This document shows positions 22,894 to 31,707 of a stretch of DNA of 64,000 bases, piece after piece; positions within the stretch are counted from its first letter, which is position 1; every line of letters starts with the position of its first letter. The DNA is from Streptomyces shenzhenensis (GTDB lineage Bacteria > Actinomycetota > Actinomycetes > Streptomycetales > Streptomycetaceae): positions 124,001 through 188,000 of the forward strand of contig NZ_PENI01000018.1 in assembly GCF_003688995.1 (NCBI RefSeq), given 5' to 3'. The notes under the pieces were generated by a model. That model saw only the letters and a program-made list of their open reading frames with translations. It was not told where the DNA came from and did no database searches. The position numbers and the translations under genes were made by a program.

Positions 22894-24192
22894 TCACTTC
22901 CGGCCGGGTGTCCAGTTCATGCCCCAGCCGTAGGCGCGGTCGACGGTCCGCTGCGGGCTCACGCCGCGCTCCGGCACCAGGTACTGCGCCTCGCGCCGGA
23001 CCACGAGGTCGCCGCCCGTGTTGGTGATCAGGGCGAGCGCGCACACCGTCGACGGCACCGTGCACTCGTCGAGCGAGAACTCGACGGGCGCACCGTGCTG
23101 CGGCCGGAGGGCGACGGTGGCGTGCAGGTCGGCGAAGGAGTCGGCGCCTTCGTAGATGGTCACGAAGACGAGGATGCGCCGGAAGTCCCGGGTGTGGTCG
23201 AGGTTGACGGTGAGGTTCTCGCCGCTCGACACGGCGCCGGTGCGGTCGTCGCCGTCGAGGTGGATGTACGGGGGCCGGTGCAGCGATCCGAAGGCGTTGC
23301 CGAGGGCCTGGACGACCCCCTTGCGGCCGTCTGCGAGTTCGTACAGGGCGCACAGGTCGAGGTCGAGCTCCCGGTGCGCGGTGCCGCGCCGGCGGCCCCA
23401 TCCGGCGAGCTGCTTGCGCACCTGCCAGTTGAGGTTGACCCGCAGGGCGCCGGACGTGCCGCCCTGTTTGGCCAGCGAGACGGAGGGGGCCGCCTTGGTG
23501 AGCGTGACCTTGCTGAGGCGCACGGGCGCGGCGGCCGGCGGCGGGGGCAGTGGGACCGGCGGGCCCGCCGGCGGCGGGGCGGTCACCGCACGCGGCACGG
23601 TCTGCGGAGGCGGCGGGGCGGCGGGAGACGCCGGCGGCGTCACCGGAGCGGGCGGTGCCGTGTGCTGCGGCTCGTCGACGGTGATCCCGAAGTCCGTGGC
23701 CAGCCCCTCCAGTCCGCTGTCGTAGCCCTGGCCGACGGCGCGGAACTTCCAGCCGCCCTGGCGGCGGTAGAACTCGCCGAGCACGAAGGCCGTCTCGACC
23801 GTCGCGCCCGTGCTGTCGAAGCGGGCGACGGCATCGCCACGGGCGGCGTCCGTCACCGCGATGTACAGGTCCGGCACCCGGCCGAAGCTCCCGCCGTCCG
23901 CCGAGGCGGCGAGCACCACGCGCTCGACGGCGGCCTCCACGCGCGCGAGGTCCACGAGGAGGGTGTCGGTCACCCTCCCCGCGGCATTCCGCTTGCCCTC
24001 GTGACGGACCGCTCCGGAGGAGTGCGCGGGCTGGTTGTAGAAGACGAAGTCACCGTCCGAGCGCACTTTTCCCGCCACGAGCAGGAGTGCCGAGGCGTCC
24101 ACGTCCGGGACCCCGGGTCCGGGGCGCCAGCCCAATTCGACGCGCAGCGCCGCCGTGGGCACCTGCGCATTCGATCCCTTCGGCATTGACAT
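22894..24192 (-). CDS. Two-domain TerD-family protein (tellurite/stress resistance type)
   Basis: The 432-residue protein has two TerD domains, residues about 15-185 and 235-430, joined by a Pro/Ala-rich linker (about 190-235). The first starts LRVELGWRP with VDASALLLVAGKVRSDGDFVFYNQP and AVRHEGKRN. The second begins VTLTKAAPSVSLAKQGG and has DLDLCALYELADGRKGVVQALG and AVSSGENLTVNLDHTRDFRR. TerD domains bind calcium through the Asp-rich loops. Start ATG 24192 is preferred because GGGGGCGGAC lies before it; GTG 24207 is possible. It is divergent from a Pro/Gln-rich gene. A general stress or membrane-repair role, not tellurite alone, is usual for such proteins. Confidence 0.9.
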   Translation of the reverse strand: MSMPKGSNAQVPTAALRVELGWRPGPGVPDVDASALLLVAGKVRSDGDFVFYNQPAHSSGAVRHEGKRNAAGRVTDTLLVDLARVEAAVERVVLAASADGGSFGRVPDLYIAVTDAARGDAVARFDSTGATVETAFVLGEFYRRQGGWKFRAVGQGYDSGLEGLATDFGITVDEPQHTAPPAPVTPPASPAAPPPPQTVPRAVTAPPPAGPPVPLPPPPAAAPVRLSKVTLTKAAPSVSLAKQGGTSGALRVNLNWQVRKQLAGWGRRRGTAHRELDLDLCALYELADGRKGVVQALGNAFGSLHRPPYIHLDGDDRTGAVSSGENLTVNLDHTRDFRRILVFVTIYEGADSFADLHATVALRPQHGAPVEFSLDECTVPSTVCALALITNTGGDLVVRREAQYLVPERGVSPQRTVDRAYGWGMNWTPGRK

Positions 24193-24467
24193 GTCCGCCC
24201 CCATCACGTGGTCGCCGGGCCGGGTCCCGGCCGTCTCTTGCCATCCCTACCCTCCCAACGTATTCCGGGGGACGATGAACTCCCACGGGCGGTACGCAAT
24301 GCTCGCCGTCCAACCCCCGGTAACCTGCTGGGAACTCGGCCTTTACACGATTCAAACGCGGGCTGCCGCCCCTTTTTGCCGAGTTCGCTCGGATTGGGGA
24401 TCCCGCGTCACCGCCGACACGGAAAACAACCCTCTTATCGGTCTCCCCAACCAGCACATCGTGGGCT

Positions 24468-24480
24468 TAACTTATGTGCC
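24468..24480 (+). promoter_or_regulatory. -10 box of a probably leaderless transcript
   Basis: TAACTT at 24468-24473 fits the TAnnnT -10 consensus. It ends 7 bases before the ATG at 24481, so transcription would start at the start codon. No ribosome-binding site exists upstream of that ATG, which supports a leaderless message. Confidence 0.55.
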
Positions 24481-24924
24481 ATGACCTCCCCCCGCTCCAC
24501 TTATGGCGGCGGCTACTACTCCGCCTCCTTCCCGGACACTCCGATCTACGACTCGCTCGTGGCCGAGCGGGGCACCCCGCAGATCGCCCCGATCCGGGTC
24601 CCCGCGGCCTACGACACGCCGGGCAGCAACCTGCCCGCGCTGCCGTCGGCACTGCCCGCGCTCCCCGCGGGCCCCTCCCAGCCTGCCCCCCACTACGGCT
24701 ACCAGCAGGCGCCGCAGCCCGCTCCGCTGCAGCAGGCGCCCACGGCGTACATCCCGCAGCAGGCCACCGCGCCGCGCGGCTACCCCGGTCCGCAGCCCCC
24801 GCAGCCGCGGCCGATGACGCCGGGCACCGGCTACGAGGCGATGCGCCCCGCGGCTCCCCGGCCCGCTCCGGCTCCGTACCAGGACCCGTACAACAACCAG
24901 CAGCAGCAGTACCGCGGCTACTGA
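24481..24924 (+). CDS. Pro/Gln/Tyr-rich protein (DUF6643-like), likely leaderless
   Basis: The 147-residue product begins MTSPRSTYGGGYYSASFPDT and contains PIYDSLVAERGTPQIAPIRVP, then a low-complexity run of Pro, Gln, Ala and Tyr that ends DPYNNQQQQYRGY. The conserved part is only the first 50 residues; the rest is disordered. This pattern matches the streptomycete DUF6643 family of unknown function. The ATG at 24481 has no Shine-Dalgarno sequence but sits 7 bases after a -10 box. It is divergent from the TerD gene, and the gene pair may share a stress response. Low-complexity tails of this type often mediate protein-protein contacts. Confidence 0.75.
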   Translation: MTSPRSTYGGGYYSASFPDTPIYDSLVAERGTPQIAPIRVPAAYDTPGSNLPALPSALPALPAGPSQPAPHYGYQQAPQPAPLQQAPTAYIPQQATAPRGYPGPQPPQPRPMTPGTGYEAMRPAAPRPAPAPYQDPYNNQQQQYRGY

Positions 24925-24967
24925 TCGGCCTTCCCCGGCTGTCGGTACCGGCTGGCACGATGGCGGC

Positions 24968-25792
24968 ATGGGGAACGCCACGCTGCACTCGATCCACGTC
25001 CATCCGGTCAAGGCGTTCCGGGGCGTCTCGCCCCGGGAGGCCGCCGTGGAACCCTGGGGGCTGGCCGGAGACCGACGCTGGGCACTGATCGACGACGGGG
25101 GAAAGGTCGTCACCCAGCGCGAGGAGCCGCGCCTCGCGCTGGCCGCCGCCGAGCCGCTGCCCGGCGGCGGCGTTCGCCTGTCCGCGGCCGGGAGGACGCC
25201 GCTGACGGTCCCGGTCCCCGCGCCGGGGGGCACGGTGACGGTGACCGTCTTCGGCACCAAGGTGGAGGCCGTCGCCGCCGACGACGCCGCGCACGCCTGG
25301 TGCACCGGCCATCTGGGCAGGGACGTCCGCCTGGTCCACCTGGACGACCCGGCCACGCGCCGCCCGATCGATCCGGAGCACGCGCTGCCCGGCGAGACGG
25401 TGAGCTTCGCCGACGGCTATCCGCTGCTGGTGACCACGCTCGCCTCCCTCGACGCCCTCAACTCCCTGGTGGCCCGGGGCGATCACGCGCAGGAGGGGCC
25501 GCTGCCGATGAACCGCTTCCGGCCGAGTGTGGTCGTGGCCGGCACGGAGCCCTGGGCCGAGGACAGCTGGTCGGGCCTCGCCATCGGCGAGGTGGCCTTC
25601 CGGGTCGCGAAGGCCTGCGGGCGGTGCGTCGTGACCACGACCGACCAGAGCACCGCCGCGCGCGGCACGGAGCCCCTCCACACACTGGCGCGCCACCGCC
25701 GCATCGGCCGTTCGCTGGTCTTCGGCCAGAACCTGGTGCCCCGCTCCACCGGCACGATCCGGGTCGGTGATCCGGTGCGGATCCTCGCCTGA
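24968..25792 (+). CDS. MOSC domain protein (molybdenum cofactor sulfurase C-terminal type)
   Basis: The 274-residue protein has the MOSC N-terminal beta-barrel (SIHVHPVKAFRGVSP, WGLAGDRRWALID) and the MOSC domain, with FADGYPLLVTTLASLDALN, NRFRPSVVVAGTEPW and KACGRCVVTTTDQ. The Cys in the last motif is the presumed sulfur-carrying or molybdenum-binding residue. Proteins of this architecture resemble the mitochondrial amidoxime-reducing component, which reduces N-hydroxylated compounds, though no such activity is shown here. ATG 24968 has only a poor ribosome-binding site. The gene is followed at once by an interspersed repeat. Confidence 0.9.
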   Translation: MGNATLHSIHVHPVKAFRGVSPREAAVEPWGLAGDRRWALIDDGGKVVTQREEPRLALAAAEPLPGGGVRLSAAGRTPLTVPVPAPGGTVTVTVFGTKVEAVAADDAAHAWCTGHLGRDVRLVHLDDPATRRPIDPEHALPGETVSFADGYPLLVTTLASLDALNSLVARGDHAQEGPLPMNRFRPSVVVAGTEPWAEDSWSGLAIGEVAFRVAKACGRCVVTTTDQSTAARGTEPLHTLARHRRIGRSLVFGQNLVPRSTGTIRVGDPVRILA

Positions 25793-25793
25793 A

Positions 25794-25880
25794 CGCTCCG
25801 CGGGAAGGGTCGTGACGGGCCGCCGGCCGGCTGCGGCACCGTCGTGGCCGGTCGCGCAGTTCCCCGCGCCCCTTCGGGGC
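25794..25880. repeat. Copy of the interspersed GTTCCCCGCG repeat
   Basis: Begins CGCTCCGCGGGAAGGG two bases after the stop codon at 25792, continues through GTCGTGGCCGGTCGCGCA and GTTCCCCGCG, and ends in the hairpin GCCCC-TTC-GGGGC (25869-25880). The same start-to-end order occurs at 62643, and the hairpin core at 58110. It probably acts as a terminator as well as being a repeat family member. Confidence 0.75.
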
Positions 25881-26111
25881 AGGCACACGCCGGACCGCCC
25901 GCGGACGGGCGGTCGTCGGCGTTGGCTCGATCCCGTCGTCGCGGGGAACCGGACGCCGTCGCCCGGTCGTTGGGATGGCGTGAGAAGTCCATGAAAGGTC
26001 TCGGCCGAAGCTGCGCAGGAGCGGAGGTGATTTCGCTCTCTCTTCGACCGGGCCCGCGGATGAACGGCTCCACGAGCGGTTATCACGGAGCGGGAAGGGG
26101 GGTGCGGAAGG
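25881..26111. other. Intergenic region, nothing recognised
   Basis: About 230 bases between the repeat and the next gene. It holds scattered GC-rich short palindromes and a ribosome-binding-like GGAAGG just before the TTG start at 26112. No ORF with coding character and no clear -10/-35 pair were found. Confidence 0.5.
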
Positions 26112-26717
26112 TTGCGTGCACTCAGCGGTCTCTGGCGCTGGCGGCACAATCCACTGCGCCGCGCGACCGATCTCGCCGAGGCATGGGTGGCCCTCGGGAC
26201 GCTGCTGCTGATCGCGGTGGCCGCACCCGTGGTCGGCTCGCTCGTCGGCAGCGTCGCGCAGGACGCCCTCCAACGGTCCGTACGGGCCCAGCAGCACGCC
26301 CGGCACCTGGTCACGGCGACCGTGGTGCGCAAGCTGGGCGACGCCCTGCCGCAGCCCGACCCGGACGCCCCCATGGGCCACGACCCCCGCAGCCGCGTCC
26401 TGGCCGAGTGGACCGCCCCGGACGGCACCCCGCAGCACGGCCCGACCCTCGCGCACCTCACCTCCCCGCGCCCGGGTGACCGCTTCACGCTGTGGACGGA
26501 CACGCGCGGCCGCACGGTCGCCCGCCCGCTGGACTCCACGACGGCGACGACGCACGCGGTGCTGGCCGGGTTCGGCGCGGCACTGCTGACGGGGGGACTG
26601 GTCGAGGGCGGCAGACGGATGGCCGTCTGGCGCATGGTCCGCCGCCGGTACACACGCTGGGACCAGGCATGGGACCGAGCCGGCCCGGACTGGGGCAAGG
26701 CAGGCACCGGCAGTTGA
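26112..26717 (+). CDS. Rv1733c-family two-helix membrane protein
   Basis: The 201-residue product resembles the Rv1733c family, which is common in actinobacteria. It has an N-terminal NPLRRATDLAEAWVAL, a first membrane helix (residues about 25-48), an extracytoplasmic loop of about 90 residues with VLAEWTAPDGTPQHG and GDRFTLWTDTRGR, and a second membrane helix (about 145-165), ending in a basic RMVRRRYTRWDQAWD tail. The start is TTG 26112 behind GGAAGG; no better start exists in frame. In mycobacteria this family belongs to the dormancy regulon, but function is unknown. The next gene is about 160 bases downstream. Confidence 0.8.
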   Translation: MRALSGLWRWRHNPLRRATDLAEAWVALGTLLLIAVAAPVVGSLVGSVAQDALQRSVRAQQHARHLVTATVVRKLGDALPQPDPDAPMGHDPRSRVLAEWTAPDGTPQHGPTLAHLTSPRPGDRFTLWTDTRGRTVARPLDSTTATTHAVLAGFGAALLTGGLVEGGRRMAVWRMVRRRYTRWDQAWDRAGPDWGKAGTGS

Positions 26718-26879
26718 CGGCCTGCCGCCTCTGGTCGATCCACCGCCCGCGCGCACGCTACGGTGGACCGGCCGAGACACTCGGCGAGGACCCGCGCGAC
26801 GAGCCGCAGGGGCCGCGGCACCGGCCGCGCGCCCCACGGCGTACGAGCCACGTAGACGAGGTGGGGGCACGGCAACGCC

Positions 26880-29321
26880 ATGGCACAGGGCACGGTCCAG
26901 GTGACGCACACCGGCACATCGCGGTGGCGGCGCCGCACGGGTGAGTACGCATCGCTCGCCGCCGCCCTGGAGGCCGCCGCCGACGGTGACGTCCTCACCG
27001 TCGCTCCCGGCACCTACCGGGAGAACCTGGTGATCCAGCGGGCGGTGACGCTGCGCGGCCCCGAGGGCTCGCCCGGCTCCGTGCGGATCGCCCCCGTCGA
27101 CGGGGTGCCGCTGACGGTGCGTGCCTCGGCCGTGGTGCAGGACCTCCTCGTGGAGGGCCAGGACGCCGCCGCGCCCGCGCTGCTCGTCGAGGAGGGCACA
27201 CCCGAGCTGCGGGACGTACGGGTCGTCACCCGGTCCGCCTCGGGCCTGGAGGTGCGCGGCACCGCCCGCCCGACGGTGCGGCGCTGCACCGTGGACAACC
27301 CCGCGGGGATCGGCATCGCCGTGCTCGACGGCGGGGCCGGGGTGTACGAGGACTGCGAAGTGGTGGCGGCCGGGCAGGCGGGCGTCACGGTGCGCGGCGG
27401 CGCGCACCCCCGGCTGGAGCGCTGCCGGGTGCACCACGCCTCGGGCGTCGGCCTGATGGTGACGGGCGAGAACTCCGCGCTGGAAGCGGTGAGTTGTGAG
27501 GTCTACGAGGTGCGCGGGGCCGGTGCCCAGATCACCGCGCGGGCCACGGCACACCTCACCGACTGCGATGTGCACCGCACCGCGGCGGACGGTGTCACGC
27601 TGGACACGGACGCCGTGCTGACCCTCGCCGACTGCCGCATCCACGACATCCCGGAGAACGCGGTCGACCTGCGCTCCCGTTCGGTGCTCACGCTGACCCG
27701 GACGACGGTGCGGCAGTTCGGGCGCAACGGCCTGTCGGTGTGGGACCCGGGCACCCGCGTGGACGCCAACCAGTGCGAGATCTTCGACAGCACGGGCGAC
27801 TACCCCGCGGTGTGGGTGAGCGACGGCGCGACCGCAGTGCTCGACTCCTGCCGGGTGCACGACGTGCCGGACGCCCTGTTCGTGCTGGACCGGGGCTCCC
27901 GCGCGGACGTGGTGGACAGCGACCTGTCCCAGGTGCGCAACACCGCCGTGTCGGTCAGCGACGGGGCGACCGCGCAGCTCGACGACTGCCGCATCCGGGA
28001 CGCGGCCACCGGCGCCTGGTTCCGCGACCACGGCAGCGGCGGCACGCTCAACAACTGCTCCCTGGACGGCACCCAGACCGGTGTGATCGTCACCAAGGGC
28101 GCGGACCCCACGATCGAGCGCTGCACGGTGGACGGCCCCGCGGAGGCGGGCTTCTACGTCTCGGCCGGCGGCCGCGGCAGCTTCCTGGGCTGCCGGGTGA
28201 CGGGCAGCGGCGGCTACGGCTTCCATGTCATAGACGGCTCTCGTACGACGCTGAAGAAGTGCCGTACGGAGCGGTGCGCGCGCGGCGGCTACGAGTTCGC
28301 GGACGGCGGCCCCGACACGGGCTCCGGCACGGGGCCGGTCGTGGAGGACTGCACCAGCGACGAGAGCGGCGGCGGGCTCAGGCCGCCCGCGGACCGGGAG
28401 ACCGCCGTGCAGACGACCAGCCCCTCCTCCGGGCTGCTGGGCGCGATCCCCGGGCAGCGCAGCAGCGAGCAGGAGCCGCTCGTCGCCGCCGCGGAGCCGG
28501 AGAAGCCGGCGCGGACCTCCGAGGACGTGCTCGGCGAACTCGACGCCCTGGTCGGCCTGGAGAGCGTCAAGAGCGAGGTCCGCGCGCTCACCGACATGAT
28601 CGAGGTGGGCCGGCGCCGCCTTGCTGCGGGTCTGAAGGCGGCCTCGGTCAAGCGCCATCTGGTGTTCACGGGCTCCCCGGGCACCGGCAAGACCACGGTG
28701 GCCCGGCTCTACGGCGAGATCCTCGCCTCCCTCGGCGTGCTGGAGAAGGGGCATCTCGTAGAGGTGTCCCGGGTCGACCTGGTCGGCGAGCACATCGGGT
28801 CCACCGCGATCCGCACCCAGGAGGCCTTCGAACGGGCGCGCGGCGGTGTGCTGTTCATCGACGAGGCGTACGCGCTCTCGCCGGAGGACGCCGGCCGGGA
28901 CTTCGGCAAGGAGGCCATCGACACCCTGGTCAAGCTGATGGAGGATCAGCGGGACGCGGTGGTGGTGATCGTCGCGGGCTACACGGCGGAGATGGAGCGG
29001 TTCCTGACCGTCAACCCCGGTGTGGCGTCCCGCTTCTCCCGGACCATCACCTTCGGCGACTACGGGCCCGACGAGTTGCTGCGGATCGTGGAGCAGCAGA
29101 CCGACGAGCACGAGTACCGGCTGGCGCAGGGCGCGTCGGAGGCACTGATCAAGTACTTCACGGCGATCCCCAAGGGCGCCGCGTTCGGCAACGGCCGCAC
29201 CGCCCGGCAGACCTTCGAGGCGATGGTGGAGCGGCACGCGAGCCGGGTCGCCCAGCTCGCCGAGCCGAGCACGGACGACCTGACGCTGCTGTACCCGGAG
29301 GATCTGCCGGAGCTGCCCTGA
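26880..29321 (+). CDS. Right-handed beta-helix repeat protein fused to a CbxX/EccA-type AAA+ ATPase
   Basis: The 813-residue protein has two parts. Residues about 20-510 are a right-handed parallel beta-helix with repeating VxxCxVxx/LxDCxI rungs (LDDCRIRDAATGAW, LERCRVHHASG, LADCRIHDIP). Residues about 545-810 are an AAA+ module of the CbxX/CfqX type: VGLESVKSEVRALTD, Walker A GSPGTGKTT (about 598-606), Walker B VLFIDEAYAL (about 657-666), and a sensor region VVIVAGYTAEMERFL with SRFSRTITF. CbxX-type ATPases remodel partner proteins (Rubisco activase, type VII secretion EccA). The beta-helix probably binds a repetitive or surface-exposed partner. It converges with the membrane hydrolase gene. 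Confidence 0.92.
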   Translation: MAQGTVQVTHTGTSRWRRRTGEYASLAAALEAAADGDVLTVAPGTYRENLVIQRAVTLRGPEGSPGSVRIAPVDGVPLTVRASAVVQDLLVEGQDAAAPALLVEEGTPELRDVRVVTRSASGLEVRGTARPTVRRCTVDNPAGIGIAVLDGGAGVYEDCEVVAAGQAGVTVRGGAHPRLERCRVHHASGVGLMVTGENSALEAVSCEVYEVRGAGAQITARATAHLTDCDVHRTAADGVTLDTDAVLTLADCRIHDIPENAVDLRSRSVLTLTRTTVRQFGRNGLSVWDPGTRVDANQCEIFDSTGDYPAVWVSDGATAVLDSCRVHDVPDALFVLDRGSRADVVDSDLSQVRNTAVSVSDGATAQLDDCRIRDAATGAWFRDHGSGGTLNNCSLDGTQTGVIVTKGADPTIERCTVDGPAEAGFYVSAGGRGSFLGCRVTGSGGYGFHVIDGSRTTLKKCRTERCARGGYEFADGGPDTGSGTGPVVEDCTSDESGGGLRPPADRETAVQTTSPSSGLLGAIPGQRSSEQEPLVAAAEPEKPARTSEDVLGELDALVGLESVKSEVRALTDMIEVGRRRLAAGLKAASVKRHLVFTGSPGTGKTTVARLYGEILASLGVLEKGHLVEVSRVDLVGEHIGSTAIRTQEAFERARGGVLFIDEAYALSPEDAGRDFGKEAIDTLVKLMEDQRDAVVVIVAGYTAEMERFLTVNPGVASRFSRTITFGDYGPDELLRIVEQQTDEHEYRLAQGASEALIKYFTAIPKGAAFGNGRTARQTFEAMVERHASRVAQLAEPSTDDLTLLYPEDLPELP

Positions 29322-29343
29322 CCCCCAACGGCCCCGGTCAGGG
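29316..29343. terminator. Bidirectional terminator overlapping two stop codons
   Basis: CCCTGACC (29316-29323) and GGTCAGGG (29336-29343) form a perfect 8-bp inverted repeat with a 12-base loop. The arms contain the stop codons of the convergent beta-helix/AAA+ and hydrolase genes. Confidence 0.6.
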
Positions 29344-31707
29344 AGCCTGTTCGGGGCGCTGACCGGGTACGTCCGGCCGCAGCCCGGCCAGCAGCCGCTC
29401 CCGTTCCTCGGCGAACGCCGGGTCGGCCTGGTAGTCGGAGTGGCCGAGGACGGGCGCGGGGAGCGGATGCCGGGCGGTACGGCCGAGGGCGAGGGGGTCC
29501 TTCAGGGGCGCGCGGTCCACGTCCGGGCCGCAGTCGCCGGGCAGCCGCACCGGGCCGCCGATCGGGTCGGTGAGCCGGTGGAGGTTGCGCCAGCGGGCCA
29601 CCTCGCGGTGCAGGGAGCCGAGTTCGGCGGGGCCGAAGTAGGCGGGGAACCAGCGGCCGTACAGGCGCTCCAGCGGGGAGCCGTAGGTGAGCAGCGCGAC
29701 CCGCTTGCGCACGGACGGCGTCAACTGCCAGGCGGCGGCTGCCGCGAGGACGCTGCCCTGGGAGTGTCCTGAGATCACCAGGCGGCCCCCGGTGCTCTGC
29801 GTCCAGGTCGCCATCCGCCAGGTCAGGTCGGGCACCGCGCGCTCGGCGTAGCAGGGCGGCGCGAAGGGGTGGGCGGCGCGCGGCCAGAAGGTGCCGACGT
29901 CCCAGAGGATGCCGATGGTGCGCCGCGCGGAGGCGTCCTTGTAGGCGCGCCGCCCCCAGGTGACGAACAGCACGAAGCCGAGCCCGATCAGCCAGGAGCC
30001 CAGGGCCTGCGCGGTCTCGGCCGCGCCCCGCACGACGGCGTAGGTGTGCCCGGCCGCCTCCCCTGGGGTCTTCCCGGTGTCCAGGCCGCCCACCAGCGCT
30101 CCGGCGCCGAGCAGCAGCGTGGTGGCGGAGACGACGGCGACGAGCAGGGGCGCCCGGTCGGTGAGCGCGGCCATCGCGCGGGTGCGCGCGATACGGCGGG
30201 TGGTGGCCGGGTCGGCCGGCTCCTTCGGGTAGTCGCGCTGCACCGTGCTCCGCTCGGCGCGGCTGAGCTGCCAGGTGCGCCAGGACAGCCAGCCGACCAG
30301 CGCCAGCAGCGCCACCAGGAGCGGCGGGATGACGGACGCCTGCCAGGTCAGCAGCACGGGCGGGCCGTCGATGGAGGAGCCGGTGCCGTCCAGCCAGTCG
30401 GCGACGCGCTGGGCGACGCCGCCCGACATCACGCCGCCCAGCGCGCAGGCCAGCAGCGCGACGGCGGGCCCGCCCAGTCCGCGCATGGCGGCCCGCCGGC
30501 CGGCCGGGGCGCCCGTCTGCCCGGCGGATCCGGGTTCCGGGGGCGGGGTGCGGTGCAGCAGATGGGCGACCACGGCGATGACGACCACCAGCAGCCCCTG
30601 TACCAGGGGGATGACGCCGAAGGCGGTGTCCCCGGACAGCCGTCCGGCCGACTGCCAGCCCGGCCGGGACCAGCCCGCGTACGGCAGCGCGAGGGCGAGC
30701 AGGACGAGGGCGGCCAGCGGCAGCCTGCGTACCAGGTGCTCGTCGAGTTCCCGGTCCAGGCGGTTTTCGCTGCGGCCCCGGCGGCACACCACCCAGAGCA
30801 CGACCGCCGCCGTGCCGCACAGCGCGGCGATGAGCAGCCGGCCGAGGCTGTCGAGGACGTCGGATCCGCCCGGCCCGCGGTCGAAGCGGGCGGCCGGGGA
30901 GACGATCGCCGCCGCCACCGTCAGCAGGCCCGCGGCGGTGTGGGCGGCGCGCAGCCGGGCCACCAGCCGGCGTCCGTACCAGAAGCCGGGGCTGCCCAGG
31001 GCGGTCGGGCCGGTCTGTTCGTCCGGCTCGGGGCGGTGCGGCAGCGGCTGGGACTCGTAGGCGCTCCAGGTGCGCCGCGACAGGTACCAGAGCAGATAGG
31101 TCAGGGCGGCCGGCACCAGGGCGGCCAGGGCGAGCCGGCGTCCGGGCAGGCTCCACCAGCCCTCGCCGGAGGCGGCGGGCGAGAGGAAACCCAGCCAGGA
31201 GTGGCGCGCGGCGCACGCCTCGACGCCGGCGCACTGCCAGGCCACGAGGTCCAGGGCGACCTCGCAGGCCGCCGCCACCAGCAGCACCGTGAGGCTGAGC
31301 CCGGCGAGCCGCACCAGCAGCCCGTACAGCCGTACCGTCCGGTGGTGGCCCCGGGTGGCGGGCCGCATCCAGTGGGCGAGGTTGACGACCATGAAGGGCA
31401 GCAGCAGGAGCCACAGGGCGCGGGCGCTGTTGCCGGAGGTGAGGTTGCACCAGACGTACGCCTCGGGGACCGGTCTGTCCCGGTACTCCTCGGGCCGGTC
31501 CTCCGCGTCCACGTCCGCGGCACGCCGGAAGACGGCGGCCGTGTCGTCGCCGGTGATCCGCACCGTGCACGGATCGTCGAGCATCTCCTCGGGTGTGGTG
31601 CCCCCCACTCCGTGGACCAGGAGTTCCAGGTCGACCGGGGGTGTCCCGGGCCGCGTCGCGGGGCCGTTCGCCCCGTCCGGCGCGGTCTGCTGCTGCGCAC
31701 GCTCCAC
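29338..31707 (-). CDS. Large polytopic membrane protein with an alpha/beta-hydrolase (lipase-like) domain
   Basis: The 789-residue protein starts at GTG 31707. It begins with LELLVHGVGGTTPEEML (oxyanion-hole HGVGG at 32-36), typical of lipase-like alpha/beta hydrolases, then has about nine membrane helices between residues 90 and 560, and a C-terminal cytoplasmic or external segment with the nucleophile elbow VISGHSQGSVLA (Ser about 645) and a late His region. Splitting the hydrolase halves around a long membrane insert is unusual. Substrates are unknown; a lipid or ester is likely. It converges with the beta-helix/AAA+ gene. Confidence 0.8.
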   Translation of the reverse strand: MERAQQQTAPDGANGPATRPGTPPVDLELLVHGVGGTTPEEMLDDPCTVRITGDDTAAVFRRAADVDAEDRPEEYRDRPVPEAYVWCNLTSGNSARALWLLLLPFMVVNLAHWMRPATRGHHRTVRLYGLLVRLAGLSLTVLLVAAACEVALDLVAWQCAGVEACAARHSWLGFLSPAASGEGWWSLPGRRLALAALVPAALTYLLWYLSRRTWSAYESQPLPHRPEPDEQTGPTALGSPGFWYGRRLVARLRAAHTAAGLLTVAAAIVSPAARFDRGPGGSDVLDSLGRLLIAALCGTAAVVLWVVCRRGRSENRLDRELDEHLVRRLPLAALVLLALALPYAGWSRPGWQSAGRLSGDTAFGVIPLVQGLLVVVIAVVAHLLHRTPPPEPGSAGQTGAPAGRRAAMRGLGGPAVALLACALGGVMSGGVAQRVADWLDGTGSSIDGPPVLLTWQASVIPPLLVALLALVGWLSWRTWQLSRAERSTVQRDYPKEPADPATTRRIARTRAMAALTDRAPLLVAVVSATTLLLGAGALVGGLDTGKTPGEAAGHTYAVVRGAAETAQALGSWLIGLGFVLFVTWGRRAYKDASARRTIGILWDVGTFWPRAAHPFAPPCYAERAVPDLTWRMATWTQSTGGRLVISGHSQGSVLAAAAAWQLTPSVRKRVALLTYGSPLERLYGRWFPAYFGPAELGSLHREVARWRNLHRLTDPIGGPVRLPGDCGPDVDRAPLKDPLALGRTARHPLPAPVLGHSDYQADPAFAEERERLLAGLRPDVPGQRPEQAP

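Noticed and set aside
24208..24480. Upstream extension of the Pro/Gln-rich gene
   Set aside because: In frame but not coding in character; the leaderless promoter and conserved start support ATG 24481.
28289..28696. Ser/Arg-rich minus frame within the AAA+ gene
   Set aside because: Shadow of the plus-strand gene.
25458..29237. 1259-codon minus-strand open frame
   Set aside because: It is antisense to the MOSC gene end and the beta-helix/AAA+ gene. Its translation is rich in Gly/His/Arg with no recognisable fold.
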